IMG/VR virus record: IMGVR_UViG_3300033144_002936
Location: 13,202 to 53,065 of that record
Origin: a virus
Direction: 5' to 3' (one strand)
Length of the DNA: 39,864 nt
In this document: piece by piece, positions 1 through 7,833 of the stretch
Layout: each line of letters begins with the position of its first letter
How positions within the stretch are numbered: the first letter of the stretch is position 1
Made by a program: the position numbers and the translations under genes
The notes under the pieces: model-generated
What the model was told of the DNA's origin: nothing
The model's input: the letters and a program-made list of their open reading frames with translations, nothing else
Databases searched by the model: none

Positions 1-207
1 AGCCTCACCACCTGAATCTGGCTCAGCCGGAGTTTCCTTGGGCTTTGCTTCAGCCGGAGCCTTAATAGCCCCAATAAAATCCTGAAGTTCCTTAAGTTTT
101 AAATCAGGGGTAACTATCTTTACGATGGCTACCTCATCATTGTCAAATAAAAGACCCATGTACCCACTTTCCAGTTCAAGGGTCCTAACGATTGTTCTTC
201 CTTCCAT
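1..207 (-). CDS. Partial unknown protein, N-terminal 69 residues
   Basis: The first 69 codons of a minus-strand gene that runs off the left edge of the window. It starts MEGRTIVRTLELESGYMGLL, continues with a short beta-rich stretch and then becomes Ala/Pro/Glu-rich (KAPAEAKPKETPAEP), which looks like a flexible linker. I recognise no domain in the visible part. The start follows a copy of the recurrent TACTATTA motif by 32 bases, so it is probably the first gene of a transcription unit. No Shine-Dalgarno sequence precedes the ATG. Confidence 0.6.
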   Translation of the reverse strand, partial: MEGRTIVRTLELESGYMGLLFDNDEVAIVKIVTPDLKLKELQDFIGAIKAPAEAKPKETPAEPDSGGEA

Positions 208-239
208 AATTATGGTTTTAAGTTAATAACTATATTATA

Positions 240-263
240 TAATAGTACTTTAGGTCTACTAGT
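240..263 (-). promoter_or_regulatory. Candidate phage promoter, motif copy 1
   Basis: On the minus strand this reads ACTAGT, 10 bases, then TACTATTA, inside the longer string AAAGTACTATTATATA. It lies in the 56-base gap between the 305-aa gene and the partial gene at the left edge. The same core recurs in six other gaps. Promoter function is inference; an operator or RNA-processing site would also fit. Confidence 0.5.
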
Positions 264-1181
264 TTACTTTCGTTTATCCAGGCCTGCCACATGAGCCTTT
301 GTGTACCCCGGAATTGCTATCATGGCCTGAAGATCATATATGTTATGTTTATAATCATCCTTCTCTTCATGCTTATGCCAACACCATTCCGGAAATACCA
401 ATATAGATTCTAGGTGGATTGAACATACATAGTTATGCTCTGGACTTGGGTTAGCTTCAAATATATGGATAAACCCTCTTGAAATGAACTCGGCTCTTAC
501 ATATTGCAAACGAGGTCCATAAATAGGTTCAGGCTTAAGGTGTTTTTCTATCCTCTTACTGAAGATGTCGTATAACATATCAGCTACCTCATCCACCAGA
601 TAGGGTCCTACATCATAATGAGCCTGAAGACATCTTACGATATTGGATAGGACTACAATTTCCCTGAAATCCAATCCGTGTTCTTTTTTCCACCTCTTAA
701 TACCTGGTACAGGTTGAGAAAATGCCCAATGATGGTTTCTCCATTTCTTTAATCGCTTTGTGAATAAGACTGGTTTGTCCTCGATAATCTCCCAAACTAT
801 AGTCTTATTTAACTTGGGTCTTTCTTTGTCTGTTTTCATACGCCTTCTTTCATTATTCCTAAATAACTGCTTTTGGTACTGGGTTTTACAATCCTTAGGA
901 TATTTAAATTTGGGGTGTTTCGAAATCTTATCCCGCTTCTTAGATTTATCATATTCAGGTTGCCGTGCAATTTTAAACTCCTTAGCCTCCTTCCAAGATA
1001 CTATCCAATACCCTGAATTAGGTCCGCAATGTATATCTATAAAATCCTGTGCTTGCTGTTTATTATCAAAATGCTTTATAATAATCTCAGGAAACCTGTA
1101 ATCCCTAACATCCACTACATACCATTTCCACTTCTGGATCGAGAATCTTTCCTGTATATGTTTAGGTAATGTACTAGTCAT
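264..1181 (-). CDS. Unknown 305-aa protein
   Basis: Not recognised. The first 60 residues alternate strands and helices and include KWKWYVVDVRDYRFPE and HFDNKQQAQDFIDIHCGPNS, an arrangement seen in small alpha/beta domains. Residues 70 to 125 are very basic (Lys/Arg-rich), so nucleic-acid contact is possible but unproven. The C-terminal half is mixed and contains several Trp and His residues (FPEWCWHKHEE). There is no signal peptide or membrane segment. It overlaps the upstream 70-aa gene by 8 bases and is the last gene of the unit that starts at 2127. Confidence 0.75.
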   Translation of the reverse strand: MTSTLPKHIQERFSIQKWKWYVVDVRDYRFPEIIIKHFDNKQQAQDFIDIHCGPNSGYWIVSWKEAKEFKIARQPEYDKSKKRDKISKHPKFKYPKDCKTQYQKQLFRNNERRRMKTDKERPKLNKTIVWEIIEDKPVLFTKRLKKWRNHHWAFSQPVPGIKRWKKEHGLDFREIVVLSNIVRCLQAHYDVGPYLVDEVADMLYDIFSKRIEKHLKPEPIYGPRLQYVRAEFISRGFIHIFEANPSPEHNYVCSIHLESILVFPEWCWHKHEEKDDYKHNIYDLQAMIAIPGYTKAHVAGLDKRK

Positions 1182-1386
1182 TATACTTACCCATATTTTT
1201 TACAAACTTTTTGAATCTGGCTCTCCAAGTCTTTTCCTCAAGTTTTTTAACCAGTTTCTTAAGCTCGTCTCGTTCATCAATTGTCCTGGCTAATCTGATA
1301 CCTTGATCATAGAGATAAGCTTCCTTCTCCTTGAGTTGTTTCTTTAATTTTTTTACATACGTGGTTAATTGTTCTTTGCTACTCAT
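1174..1386 (-). CDS. Small coiled-coil protein, unknown function
   Basis: A 70-residue, highly charged protein that is almost entirely predicted helix (KLKKQLKEKEAYLYDQGIRL, then DELKKLVKKLEEKTWRARF), with heptad-like spacing of Leu residues. This suggests a coiled coil that dimerises or binds a partner. Its start overlaps the end of the upstream 183-aa gene by 4 bases, and its end overlaps the 305-aa gene by 8 bases, so the three are probably translationally coupled. No family recognised. Confidence 0.7.
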   Translation of the reverse strand: MSSKEQLTTYVKKLKKQLKEKEAYLYDQGIRLARTIDERDELKKLVKKLEEKTWRARFKKFVKNMGKYND

Positions 1387-1934
1387 AGCTTCTTAGATTT
1401 GTTAAACCATATACTTATTGATTTCTCTGATGCATCTGGAAACTGTTCCAATACCTGAACTATAACCTGTTGTTTATCCAACCCAGTTTTCTGAAGTTGA
1501 AACGTAAGAGCTTTCTTTGTACCTGCAAATACCCCCTGTGCTGTTCTCTCCCTTCTTTTCTTCTTTTTCTTTACTATGGACCTAACACGTTTCCTTTTGG
1601 TAACATTCCCTTCATCATCCCGTTCAGCGATAAATCCTAACCTTAATGCAGGGTGGATAATGTCATCAGCATCCCCTTCCTTATCCACCATGGCCAATTT
1701 GATTTGTTCTTCTTGCCAATCATCGAACTCATCTAAAAGGTTATGCTGGACATTATCATAGAAATGTTCCCTGAAATAGCCTGATAGTTGGTGTATCCCG
1801 CCTTCTATCAATTCCTGAAAAGGCATCCCGCGCATTACACACTCACGCTTAAGATCCTTATATTTCATTTTCATCATATGCCCATCAGCTGGGTGGGCAT
1901 CCATTTCAAATTTCCTCTTCTTCCTTGACATCAT
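1383..1934 (-). CDS. Unknown basic protein with HTH-like C-terminus
   Basis: A 183-aa protein in three parts: an N-terminal alpha-helical region (residues 20-90), a strongly basic linker around residues 112-130 (KRKRVRSIVKKKKKRRERT), and a C-terminal domain of about 50 residues (LQKTGLDKQQVIVQVLEQFP followed by DASEKSISIWFNKSKK). The helix-turn-helix spacing of that last part suggests DNA or RNA binding; this is inference. The ATG used here overlaps the preceding 73-aa gene by 29 bases. A second Met directly follows the first and Met12 is a further candidate start, so the exact N-terminus is uncertain. Confidence 0.7.
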   Translation of the reverse strand: MMSRKKRKFEMDAHPADGHMMKMKYKDLKRECVMRGMPFQELIEGGIHQLSGYFREHFYDNVQHNLLDEFDDWQEEQIKLAMVDKEGDADDIIHPALRLGFIAERDDEGNVTKRKRVRSIVKKKKKRRERTAQGVFAGTKKALTFQLQKTGLDKQQVIVQVLEQFPDASEKSISIWFNKSKKL

Positions 1935-2127
1935 CTAAAGGTTCGCAATGTTCAACTAAAGTAGCCACCAAGTTATCATAATCCCCAGATTGGCATTTCT
2001 TGAGGACTTCATCGATTTCTTCCTTAGGCCATTTTTCTTTTCTAGCCTGCTTTTGAAAGTGGCCCATTAAACTAAAGGCATTACCATCGATGGTTGTAAG
2101 GTCAAGATTAACTGTTTTTTGTGTCAT
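1906..2127 (-). CDS. Small conserved phage protein, function unknown
   Basis: A 73-aa protein with the pattern VNLDLTTIDGNAFSLMGHF, then ARKEKWPKEEIDEVL and DYDNLVATLVEHCEPLDD. I recognise this as a small hypothetical family common in many unrelated phages and prophages, always short and acidic at the C-terminus; its function is not established. The 75-base gap upstream is AT-rich and has no clear copy of the TACTATTA motif. The end overlaps the 183-aa gene by 29 bases. Confidence 0.8.
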   Translation of the reverse strand: MTQKTVNLDLTTIDGNAFSLMGHFQKQARKEKWPKEEIDEVLKKCQSGDYDNLVATLVEHCEPLDDVKEEEEI

Positions 2128-2202
2128 AACTAGTTCGTTTATAATTATTTAATAATATATAAATATATGCAAATGGTTTTTACTAGCAAAATAATTAGGG
2201 TA

Positions 2203-3186
2203 CTATTTTACTCCAGGATAGAACTTTTTTGCGTCCTGTACACGGTCCTTATTTTCTTTCTTTTTTCTTTGGCCTTTAACCATATCTTTATCAAACGTTG
2301 CCCAGTCCAGATATGTACGAGATTTATGGATATTTTCTAATTCACTATAGTTAACAGCCTGCACTACTAATTCCCTAAACTCTGGCCAGAACCTTTGACC
2401 GGTCTTACAGTTCTTTATATTATCAACAAAATAGCCCGATACTAAGTGCCCGAATTCATCAGCCCTAGCTCGATCGTCAAATAAAAATAAACCTGCTTTA
2501 GTTAGTTCTACAATAGAAGCAGGCTTATGTTTTACATCTATCACTTTATACTTATCATCTAAGTGGATTGATATCAGGGGTAAATACACCTTCTTATATT
2601 TACCACTGTAGGAGAATTTCTGGATAATTATATAAACAGAATATCTAGGTAAAGATATTATCTTCTTTAAATGCTTTACATTCCTAGCCTTATTCCTACG
2701 TTTAAAAGCAGATGGTTCTTGAACCTCGATAGGGAGAATCCTAAAGTTATTCCACCTATCAAAATCCATGATGAGGTTATATATGTCCTTGGCAGGCTCA
2801 CTAGTATCAGCCTGTAGTTTCTTAATTTCTTTTACGATTAACTTGTTTCTCTTATTGGCTACACTATAAGAAGGATCCTCCATTTGCTTGACTGCACGGG
2901 ATATATGTTTCCTCTCTAAAACCGTCAATGTCAGATACTCCTTGAAAGCGAAGGAAATAGCAATATTCTCTGGGAATAATCCCCCATACTTCTCGAAATG
3001 GTTCGTGAATATTTCCAGGAACTTTCTGGCTCTCTTTTGAATTTCCAAGTATTTGAAATGTGCTTTGCTCATTATCTCTCCTGCCTCCCAAGTCGATTTG
3101 CTGTGAGCCAAGGATAGGCTGGCTGCTGTTCGTTCGTCCAGATTTAGTAATTCCCATGTGTCAGTATTTATTTTAGTCCTCTCCAT
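2203..3186 (-). CDS. Unknown 327-aa protein
   Basis: Not recognised. The N-terminal 120 residues are helical and charged. Residues about 170-260 look like an alpha/beta domain (SVYIIIQKFSYSGKYKKVYL, KVIDVKHKPASIVELTKAGL). The C-terminus is basic (KGQRKKKENKDRVQDAKK). No transmembrane segment or catalytic motif is evident. Its start overlaps the end of the NusG-like gene by 14 bases, which places it in the transcription unit with the resolvase-like and NusG-like genes and could mean a role in gene expression or recombination; that is inference from position only. Confidence 0.7.
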   Translation of the reverse strand: MERTKINTDTWELLNLDERTAASLSLAHSKSTWEAGEIMSKAHFKYLEIQKRARKFLEIFTNHFEKYGGLFPENIAISFAFKEYLTLTVLERKHISRAVKQMEDPSYSVANKRNKLIVKEIKKLQADTSEPAKDIYNLIMDFDRWNNFRILPIEVQEPSAFKRRNKARNVKHLKKIISLPRYSVYIIIQKFSYSGKYKKVYLPLISIHLDDKYKVIDVKHKPASIVELTKAGLFLFDDRARADEFGHLVSGYFVDNIKNCKTGQRFWPEFRELVVQAVNYSELENIHKSRTYLDWATFDKDMVKGQRKKKENKDRVQDAKKFYPGVK

Positions 3187-3958
3187 AACTTATTTTTGCA
3201 TAAATTTTGTCAAGGCCCCGTTTACCCTTAGCATCAATCTCATCTAGGCTTTTCTCCCTATGGGTTTTATCGAAGTTTGAGTAAACTGTGTAGAATATAT
3301 TCTCGAAACTAACAGTTGCTGTGGTAATCATTGTTTCTAACAGTAAGCGAACCTTAACCTCTTTCTTGCTCTTATTAATATCCACTATCTCTGCTGGCAT
3401 ACCTTCGTAAGGATACCCCTGTAATGTGATGAAGGATCCTATCTCTAATTGGTCTATAATACCATCTGAGAATACTGACATATTTTCTGCAGCTCTCAAT
3501 AGGCTAACTATCTCTTCTTCTTTGGCTATAGCTACCGTTGGAATTTGTAAGGGTTTTTTAAGAATTTTTATACCATCTTCTGTAACCTCTTCTTTCTCCT
3601 CTTCTGTATCCTTATTATCCATTCGAAGATTAGGTTTCTTTTTCATTACAGCTACTGGATCAGCTACCCATGCATAGATTGCCGGTATTTTTTCACGCAT
3701 ATTCTTTAGAAACTCTACATCGCAAGCCTTGTCATATGGTAATTGAAAGAACCCATAGTTGAATAAGAGGGGGATATATTCATAGATATTTTTATTCTTA
3801 AACTGTTTTTTAAGAATCCTAACGGTAGGGATATAAACACGAATGGAACCAAATTCATGTTTTAATAAATCTGATTCCACTCTCTCGACATAATCCCTGT
3901 TGATATATGCTATCACCCAAATATAATCAAGCTTTGTTCCTGGTGACATGTCTTGCAA
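3173..3958 (-). CDS. NusG-like transcription elongation/antitermination factor
   Basis: A 261-aa protein with the two-domain layout of the NusG/RfaH/UpxY family. Residues about 12-90 match an NGN domain: YIWVIAYINRDYVERVESDL, then IRVYIPTVR and the aromatic IPLLFNYGFFQLP. A charged linker follows (residues about 115-135, Glu/Lys-rich). Residues about 170-225 match a KOW domain (GSFITLQGYPYEGMPAEIVD with KKEVKVRLLL). NusG proteins bind the RNA polymerase clamp through the NGN domain and modulate pausing and termination. The linker is longer than in E. coli NusG. The gene overlaps the upstream resolvase-like gene by 32 bases. Whether it promotes antitermination of the phage operons or subverts host NusG cannot be told from the sequence. 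Confidence 0.72.
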   Translation of the reverse strand: MQDMSPGTKLDYIWVIAYINRDYVERVESDLLKHEFGSIRVYIPTVRILKKQFKNKNIYEYIPLLFNYGFFQLPYDKACDVEFLKNMREKIPAIYAWVADPVAVMKKKPNLRMDNKDTEEEKEEVTEDGIKILKKPLQIPTVAIAKEEEIVSLLRAAENMSVFSDGIIDQLEIGSFITLQGYPYEGMPAEIVDINKSKKEVKVRLLLETMITTATVSFENIFYTVYSNFDKTHREKSLDEIDAKGKRGLDKIYAKISYGED

Positions 3959-4466
3959 TTTTCTTTAGAGTTTTATAATCCCAAGAGAAAAAGTCCATGG
4001 AATTAAATATAGTTATATTGATTTCCGGAGTACTATATGTAATGATACCATGATCCACATTAAAATCATCAGGTAGGTCGATCAATAAACTTTGGTTCAT
4101 AATAACGAAATGCGTATTAGCCGCTTGCATATTTCTCCGCATAAATACCAATGGTTCTTTATTAAATGGCTTAGCATCCCTAACGGATTGTTCCCAGAAT
4201 TCAACTATTTTATTACTCTTTTTCCCTTTAAGACCTTGTATAAGATGGAGTAAATCTAATTCTTTATGAAATTTGCATTCGATAGAAAAGGGGAATCTTG
4301 ATGAATGTCGTTCATCTATGCAAACTATATCACCAGATGTGTGAGCTTTCTTCCAATGTAACCCCCCAGATTGAGGGGTACGGGCAAATTCATAACCAGT
4401 CCATTCTTCAAATAACTTAGCTACTCCCCTTTCATTTCGACCACCTTTTTTTCCAGAATCTATCAT
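3927..4466 (-). CDS. Holliday-junction-resolvase-like PD-(D/E)XK nuclease
   Basis: 179 aa. The N-terminal half carries the PD-(D/E)XK signature: Glu12 in GGRNERGVAKLFEEW, Asp46 in HTSGDIV and Glu63-Cys-Lys65 in FSIECKF. This spacing is typical of phage and archaeal Hjc-like resolvases and related penton-type nucleases. The C-terminal half, with the repeated FVIMN/ITIFN strands, is not recognised. Such an enzyme would resolve branched recombination intermediates before packaging, which suits a gene just downstream of gp46/gp47. A copy of the TACTATTA motif sits 21 bases upstream of the ATG, so it probably opens a unit with the NusG-like gene. A restriction-type or other nuclease role is the main alternative. 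Confidence 0.65.
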   Translation of the reverse strand: MIDSGKKGGRNERGVAKLFEEWTGYEFARTPQSGGLHWKKAHTSGDIVCIDERHSSRFPFSIECKFHKELDLLHLIQGLKGKKSNKIVEFWEQSVRDAKPFNKEPLVFMRRNMQAANTHFVIMNQSLLIDLPDDFNVDHGIITYSTPEINITIFNSMDFFSWDYKTLKKIARHVTRNKA

Positions 4467-4487
4467 AAGGCCTTAGTCTTTATTTAT

Positions 4488-4509
4488 TAATAGTACTTTC
4501 TAGACTATT
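4488..4509 (-). promoter_or_regulatory. Candidate phage promoter, motif copy 2
   Basis: On the minus strand: AATAGT (one mismatch from ACTAGT), 8 bases, then TACTATTA within GAAAGTACTATTAATAAATA. It sits in the 46-base gap between the gp46-like gene and the resolvase-like gene, 21 bases before the start codon. No Bacteroidetes-type TAnnTTTG box is present here. Confidence 0.5.
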
Positions 4510-4512
4510 GGT

Positions 4513-6327
4513 TTAGGCCAGGCTAGTAACCCCATCCTCGAAAAGGATATTGATTATGTTTGAATTAGTGGGATTGAATTCAGGTCTATGTGTGACCACA
4601 TATAAACATTTATCAGCAGCTTTATCTTGGATAATCTCTGTGATTAGCTCGATGTTGTCTTTATCTAAAGATTCAAAGACTTCATCCATAGCTAATAAAC
4701 TACATGATTTAGAGCTAGATACCACATCATGGATTGCAAAAGCTGTTGCTATATCCACTGACTGTTGTTGACCCCCTGAAAGATCATCATATGGTACCGG
4801 TTGCTCTCCGTGAAATACATATGTTTCTAAGTCTTTATTAGCCGATTTCATATCCATAAAAAAGGCTACTTGGAACTTAGTATATTTAGTATAAAATTCT
4901 AGCCTATCGTTTATCTTATCCAACATTAGGTTAAAGATGAAAGCCTTTATCCCAGAGTTAGATAGTGGGTCTTTGATTACCCATTGATAGGTTATTAGAT
5001 CCCTATTTATTTGTCTCAGTTCCCTTTTACTCGTTTTTAACGTACCCTGTAAATCCGTAAGCTCGATCTGAAGTTTAGATATTCTATCTGTTAACTTCTT
5101 ATCCCTGATCATATGCTTCTTTTTTATCAATTCCTTAAGTTCTTTTTCGGATTCATTTAATTCACTTTCCTTCTTTTCTAGTGCATCTATATTCTTTGTA
5201 GTAATATCATATGATTCTTGCAGTTTTACTGCACTAGAGATATCCCCATTAAGCTCCTTGATTTGCCCCCGTAACTTTCCAATGGTATCAATATGACTTT
5301 GATAAGTTTTTTGCTCCTCTTTTAAATCCTTCTCCAATCTTTCTTTTTCTCTAACCCTTTCCTCCTTAGTAAATGGTTTACCACAATTGTCACATGAAGT
5401 AGGAACATTTTCAATCATTGACTTAATGATTTGAATACCATGGTTCACCTTTTCAGCATCTTCTTCTTCTCTATCACGTTTCCCTTCGCGCCTTGTAAGT
5501 TTCTTTTCCATTTTGATAATTTCCGCATTGGAAAACATATCCTTTTCCCACATTTCAAGTTCATGCCTATTTGCCCGAAGTTGCTCATCGATATCTGCAT
5601 TGACACTTAAAAGCTCACCGTGAGCTACTCGCTTAGCTCGTACCTTTTCTTTAATATCCTGAAGCTCTTTCTTTTTACCCTCTTCGAAATTATCTATGAG
5701 CCATTGCTGAGAATCAATTTCTGCTTGTTTAGCATTTACCGTTCCCAGAATCTTTTCATAAGCCAAGGATTTCTCTTGGTGTTCTGTGTTTAATCTATTT
5801 CTTATCTCCTCCGCAATTTTCTTACCCTTCTGTATATAAGTAACCTCAAAAGCTTCATCAAAGACCTTTTTCTTGTTAGGTCCCGTTTCCGAGATAATTC
5901 TTTTGAGCTTTTGTCCAAATATGATAGATGCCTTAAATAGCTCATAATTATATCCTAATGCCTGTTCTAATTTATGTTGTGTAGTAAATTTATCATAATC
6001 CCAATCTATACCGTCTCGTTCAACGATCAATGCATTTTTCATTTTAGTATACCCTTTATAACGGGTTACTATAAACTTCATATCATTTAACATAAATGGT
6101 GTAGAAACCTTAGTACCCTGATAGCTCGAACTCCGAAGATGGTCCCATGTCTCAACTGAACCAGATAATGTTTTTCCAAATAAACACCATACTAAAGCAT
6201 TTATAAATTTGGTTTTACCATAACCATTTGGGGCCTGAAGAATGTTTAACCCTGGTATTCCCCAATCAAATTCAGCTTCCTGGATAGAAGAGAATCCTTC
6301 CACTTGCATTTTTCCAAATTCAATCAT
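4513..6327 (-). CDS. SbcC/Rad50-like recombination ATPase (T4 gp46-like)
   Basis: 604 aa, the size of T4 gp46. Walker A is at residues 32-39 (APNGYGKT). Long charged coiled-coil arms run from about 165 to 470 and are interrupted by a zinc-hook-like CDNC (Cys312, Cys315). The ABC signature is LSGGQQQ (516-522), Walker B is LLAMDE (544-549), and the switch His is His580 in VVTHRP. It pairs with the Mre11-like nuclease encoded just upstream, with which it overlaps by 8 bases, to process DNA ends for recombination-dependent replication. All core motifs are intact. Confidence 0.93.
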   Translation of the reverse strand: MIEFGKMQVEGFSSIQEAEFDWGIPGLNILQAPNGYGKTKFINALVWCLFGKTLSGSVETWDHLRSSSYQGTKVSTPFMLNDMKFIVTRYKGYTKMKNALIVERDGIDWDYDKFTTQHKLEQALGYNYELFKASIIFGQKLKRIISETGPNKKKVFDEAFEVTYIQKGKKIAEEIRNRLNTEHQEKSLAYEKILGTVNAKQAEIDSQQWLIDNFEEGKKKELQDIKEKVRAKRVAHGELLSVNADIDEQLRANRHELEMWEKDMFSNAEIIKMEKKLTRREGKRDREEEDAEKVNHGIQIIKSMIENVPTSCDNCGKPFTKEERVREKERLEKDLKEEQKTYQSHIDTIGKLRGQIKELNGDISSAVKLQESYDITTKNIDALEKKESELNESEKELKELIKKKHMIRDKKLTDRISKLQIELTDLQGTLKTSKRELRQINRDLITYQWVIKDPLSNSGIKAFIFNLMLDKINDRLEFYTKYTKFQVAFFMDMKSANKDLETYVFHGEQPVPYDDLSGGQQQSVDIATAFAIHDVVSSSKSCSLLAMDEVFESLDKDNIELITEIIQDKAADKCLYVVTHRPEFNPTNSNIINILFEDGVTSLA

Positions 6328-7267
6328 CTGTTAGGTTTAAAATATCAATAAGTACATTAAGTTTTCTAGGTGACTTGTTCTTTATTTCCTTCATGTATTT
6401 TTTAGCCAGCTTTGTTTTATCCATAGTAGGTTTAAATTCAGCCTCAGAATGTTTTTTCAGTTTTCTAGGCTTAGGTATTTCTATCCAAAAATCATTAGTA
6501 TCCACATGCCATTCTCCTTCTTTATAATATCTAAAGCCGGGTGAATTATATTTTACAAATTCGACAGAAAAATCATCATATATTTTTAAATACCCGAATT
6601 CACATTCAGCATCTGATTTTCTTTGTTGATTAGGAGCTCCAACCATGTAAACCCCTTTTCTTACTTTAATATATTTATGAACATGCCCAGCTAAAACCAA
6701 TTTAAATCCCTTGAATAAGGATTTCAAATCTCTTGGGAGATTCATTGGTTCTGGTGTATGACCACTAGGATCAGGAGCTCCATATAATTCTGTATGAATA
6801 AGAAGAACCTTCTTTCCAGGTTTGTTAGCAATAAAGTTTATCTTATTAACTAAGTTTTTATTTCTCTTTTGATATGGTATACCATAAATGGTATAACCTG
6901 GCATTGTAATTTTATCATTATCAATACACTGTATAATATCCGGAAATGCCAGTTGCATGGCTTGAACCAAAGAAATATCTTCATCCGTATCATGATTCCC
7001 AGATGTGGTGATAAATCTAGTATCTGGGTAATTTAACCTAATACCAGCCATAAGTCGGTTAAACATAAATAATGTCCTAGTAGTTAAACCTTTTGGGGTG
7101 TGAAACCAATCACCGGGTATCCAAATAGGGACCTTATGTTCCTCGGCTACTACGCATAGCTCGAGGATGAAGTTCTCAGTAATTAAAGTACGTCTATAAT
7201 CCTCATTAAATTGTTTCCAATCATGAAAATGCCAGTCTGCAGATGCTATCGCTATGAGTTCAGCCAT
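6320..7267 (-). CDS. SbcD/Mre11-like nuclease (T4 gp47-like)
   Basis: 315 aa. It shows the calcineurin-type metallophosphoesterase motifs in order: Asp11 and His13 in ASADWHFHD, Asp53 and His56 in IPGDWFHTP, Asn91-His92-Asp93 in TSGNHDTD, a later His in LLIHTELYG and the GHVH motif in LAGHVHKY. The C-terminal 60 residues are basic and may contact the ATPase partner. It is the nuclease of the gp46/gp47 end-resection complex. It overlaps the P-loop kinase gene by 16 bases and the gp46-like gene by 8 bases. Confidence 0.92.
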   Translation of the reverse strand: MAELIAIASADWHFHDWKQFNEDYRRTLITENFILELCVVAEEHKVPIWIPGDWFHTPKGLTTRTLFMFNRLMAGIRLNYPDTRFITTSGNHDTDEDISLVQAMQLAFPDIIQCIDNDKITMPGYTIYGIPYQKRNKNLVNKINFIANKPGKKVLLIHTELYGAPDPSGHTPEPMNLPRDLKSLFKGFKLVLAGHVHKYIKVRKGVYMVGAPNQQRKSDAECEFGYLKIYDDFSVEFVKYNSPGFRYYKEGEWHVDTNDFWIEIPKPRKLKKHSEAEFKPTMDKTKLAKKYMKEIKNKSPRKLNVLIDILNLTDD

Positions 7268-7833
7268 TGGTCAATTAATCTTTTACGTTCACGTAAATCC
7301 CACTTTGCAAGTATTAACCGCTTTTCTATCCTTGATGCTTCTATAATAGGATCCCATAATGCCCAGTCCATAAGTTTATTGGTCATCATATGGTAATAGC
7401 GATTTTTAATCCTATGATCAGTTAGTTGAATATCCTCACTATATGGTGTGATTATCAAATGGGTTCCGATACTCATTAAAGCTCTGACTTTTGATAAGAA
7501 AGCTTTAGTCTCTGCCCCAGTTATAAGAGGGGCTATGGAAACCATAAAGTATACGAAGTTATCAATGGGACTTCTATCACATACCCAGGTATCACTTTTT
7601 ATTAAAGCCTCAGTTCTATCATTTAAAACATCAAGCTGGTAATTGAAACCTTTTGACGGATTCAATACAGATAACTGGTGAGCCTGCTCATGATCCTTGA
7701 ACCCATAAGTTGACCATAACTTCCTAGCCGAAGTAGAGATGAAAGGGATACCGTGTTTTTCTTCAATATATTCGGCCAAAGTAGTTTTACCCATACCGCT
7801 TGGGCCTGTGATAAATATTCTCTTATCCATCAT
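7252..7833 (-). CDS. P-loop (deoxy)nucleotide kinase-like protein
   Basis: 193 aa. Walker A is GPSGMGKTT near residue 10, followed by a helix (LAEYIEEKHG) and, mid-protein, WVCDRSPIDNFVYF. That DRSPxDN block is typical of the LID/substrate region in deoxynucleoside and nucleoside-monophosphate kinases and AAA_28-type ATPases. The C-terminal part is helical, with several Arg residues that could act on phosphates. It could be a dNMP kinase supplying phage DNA synthesis, comparable in role to T4 gp1. Its location among recombination genes means a repair-linked ATPase cannot be excluded. It overlaps both neighbours by 11 to 16 bases. Confidence 0.65.
   Translation of the reverse strand: MMDKRIFITGPSGMGKTTLAEYIEEKHGIPFISTSARKLWSTYGFKDHEQAHQLSVLNPSKGFNYQLDVLNDRTEALIKSDTWVCDRSPIDNFVYFMVSIAPLITGAETKAFLSKVRALMSIGTHLIITPYSEDIQLTDHRIKNRYYHMMTNKLMDWALWDPIIEASRIEKRLILAKWDLRERKRLIDQWLNS

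Noticed and set aside
760-1101. Plus-strand open frame of 113 codons
   Set aside because: It lies fully inside the minus-strand 305-aa gene, has no promoter or start context and looks like an antisense shadow.
2128-2202. Promoter in the gap before the 73-aa gene
   Set aside because: It is AT-rich with ATTTG and TAGTA fragments, but neither the host consensus nor the full TACTATTA motif is present.
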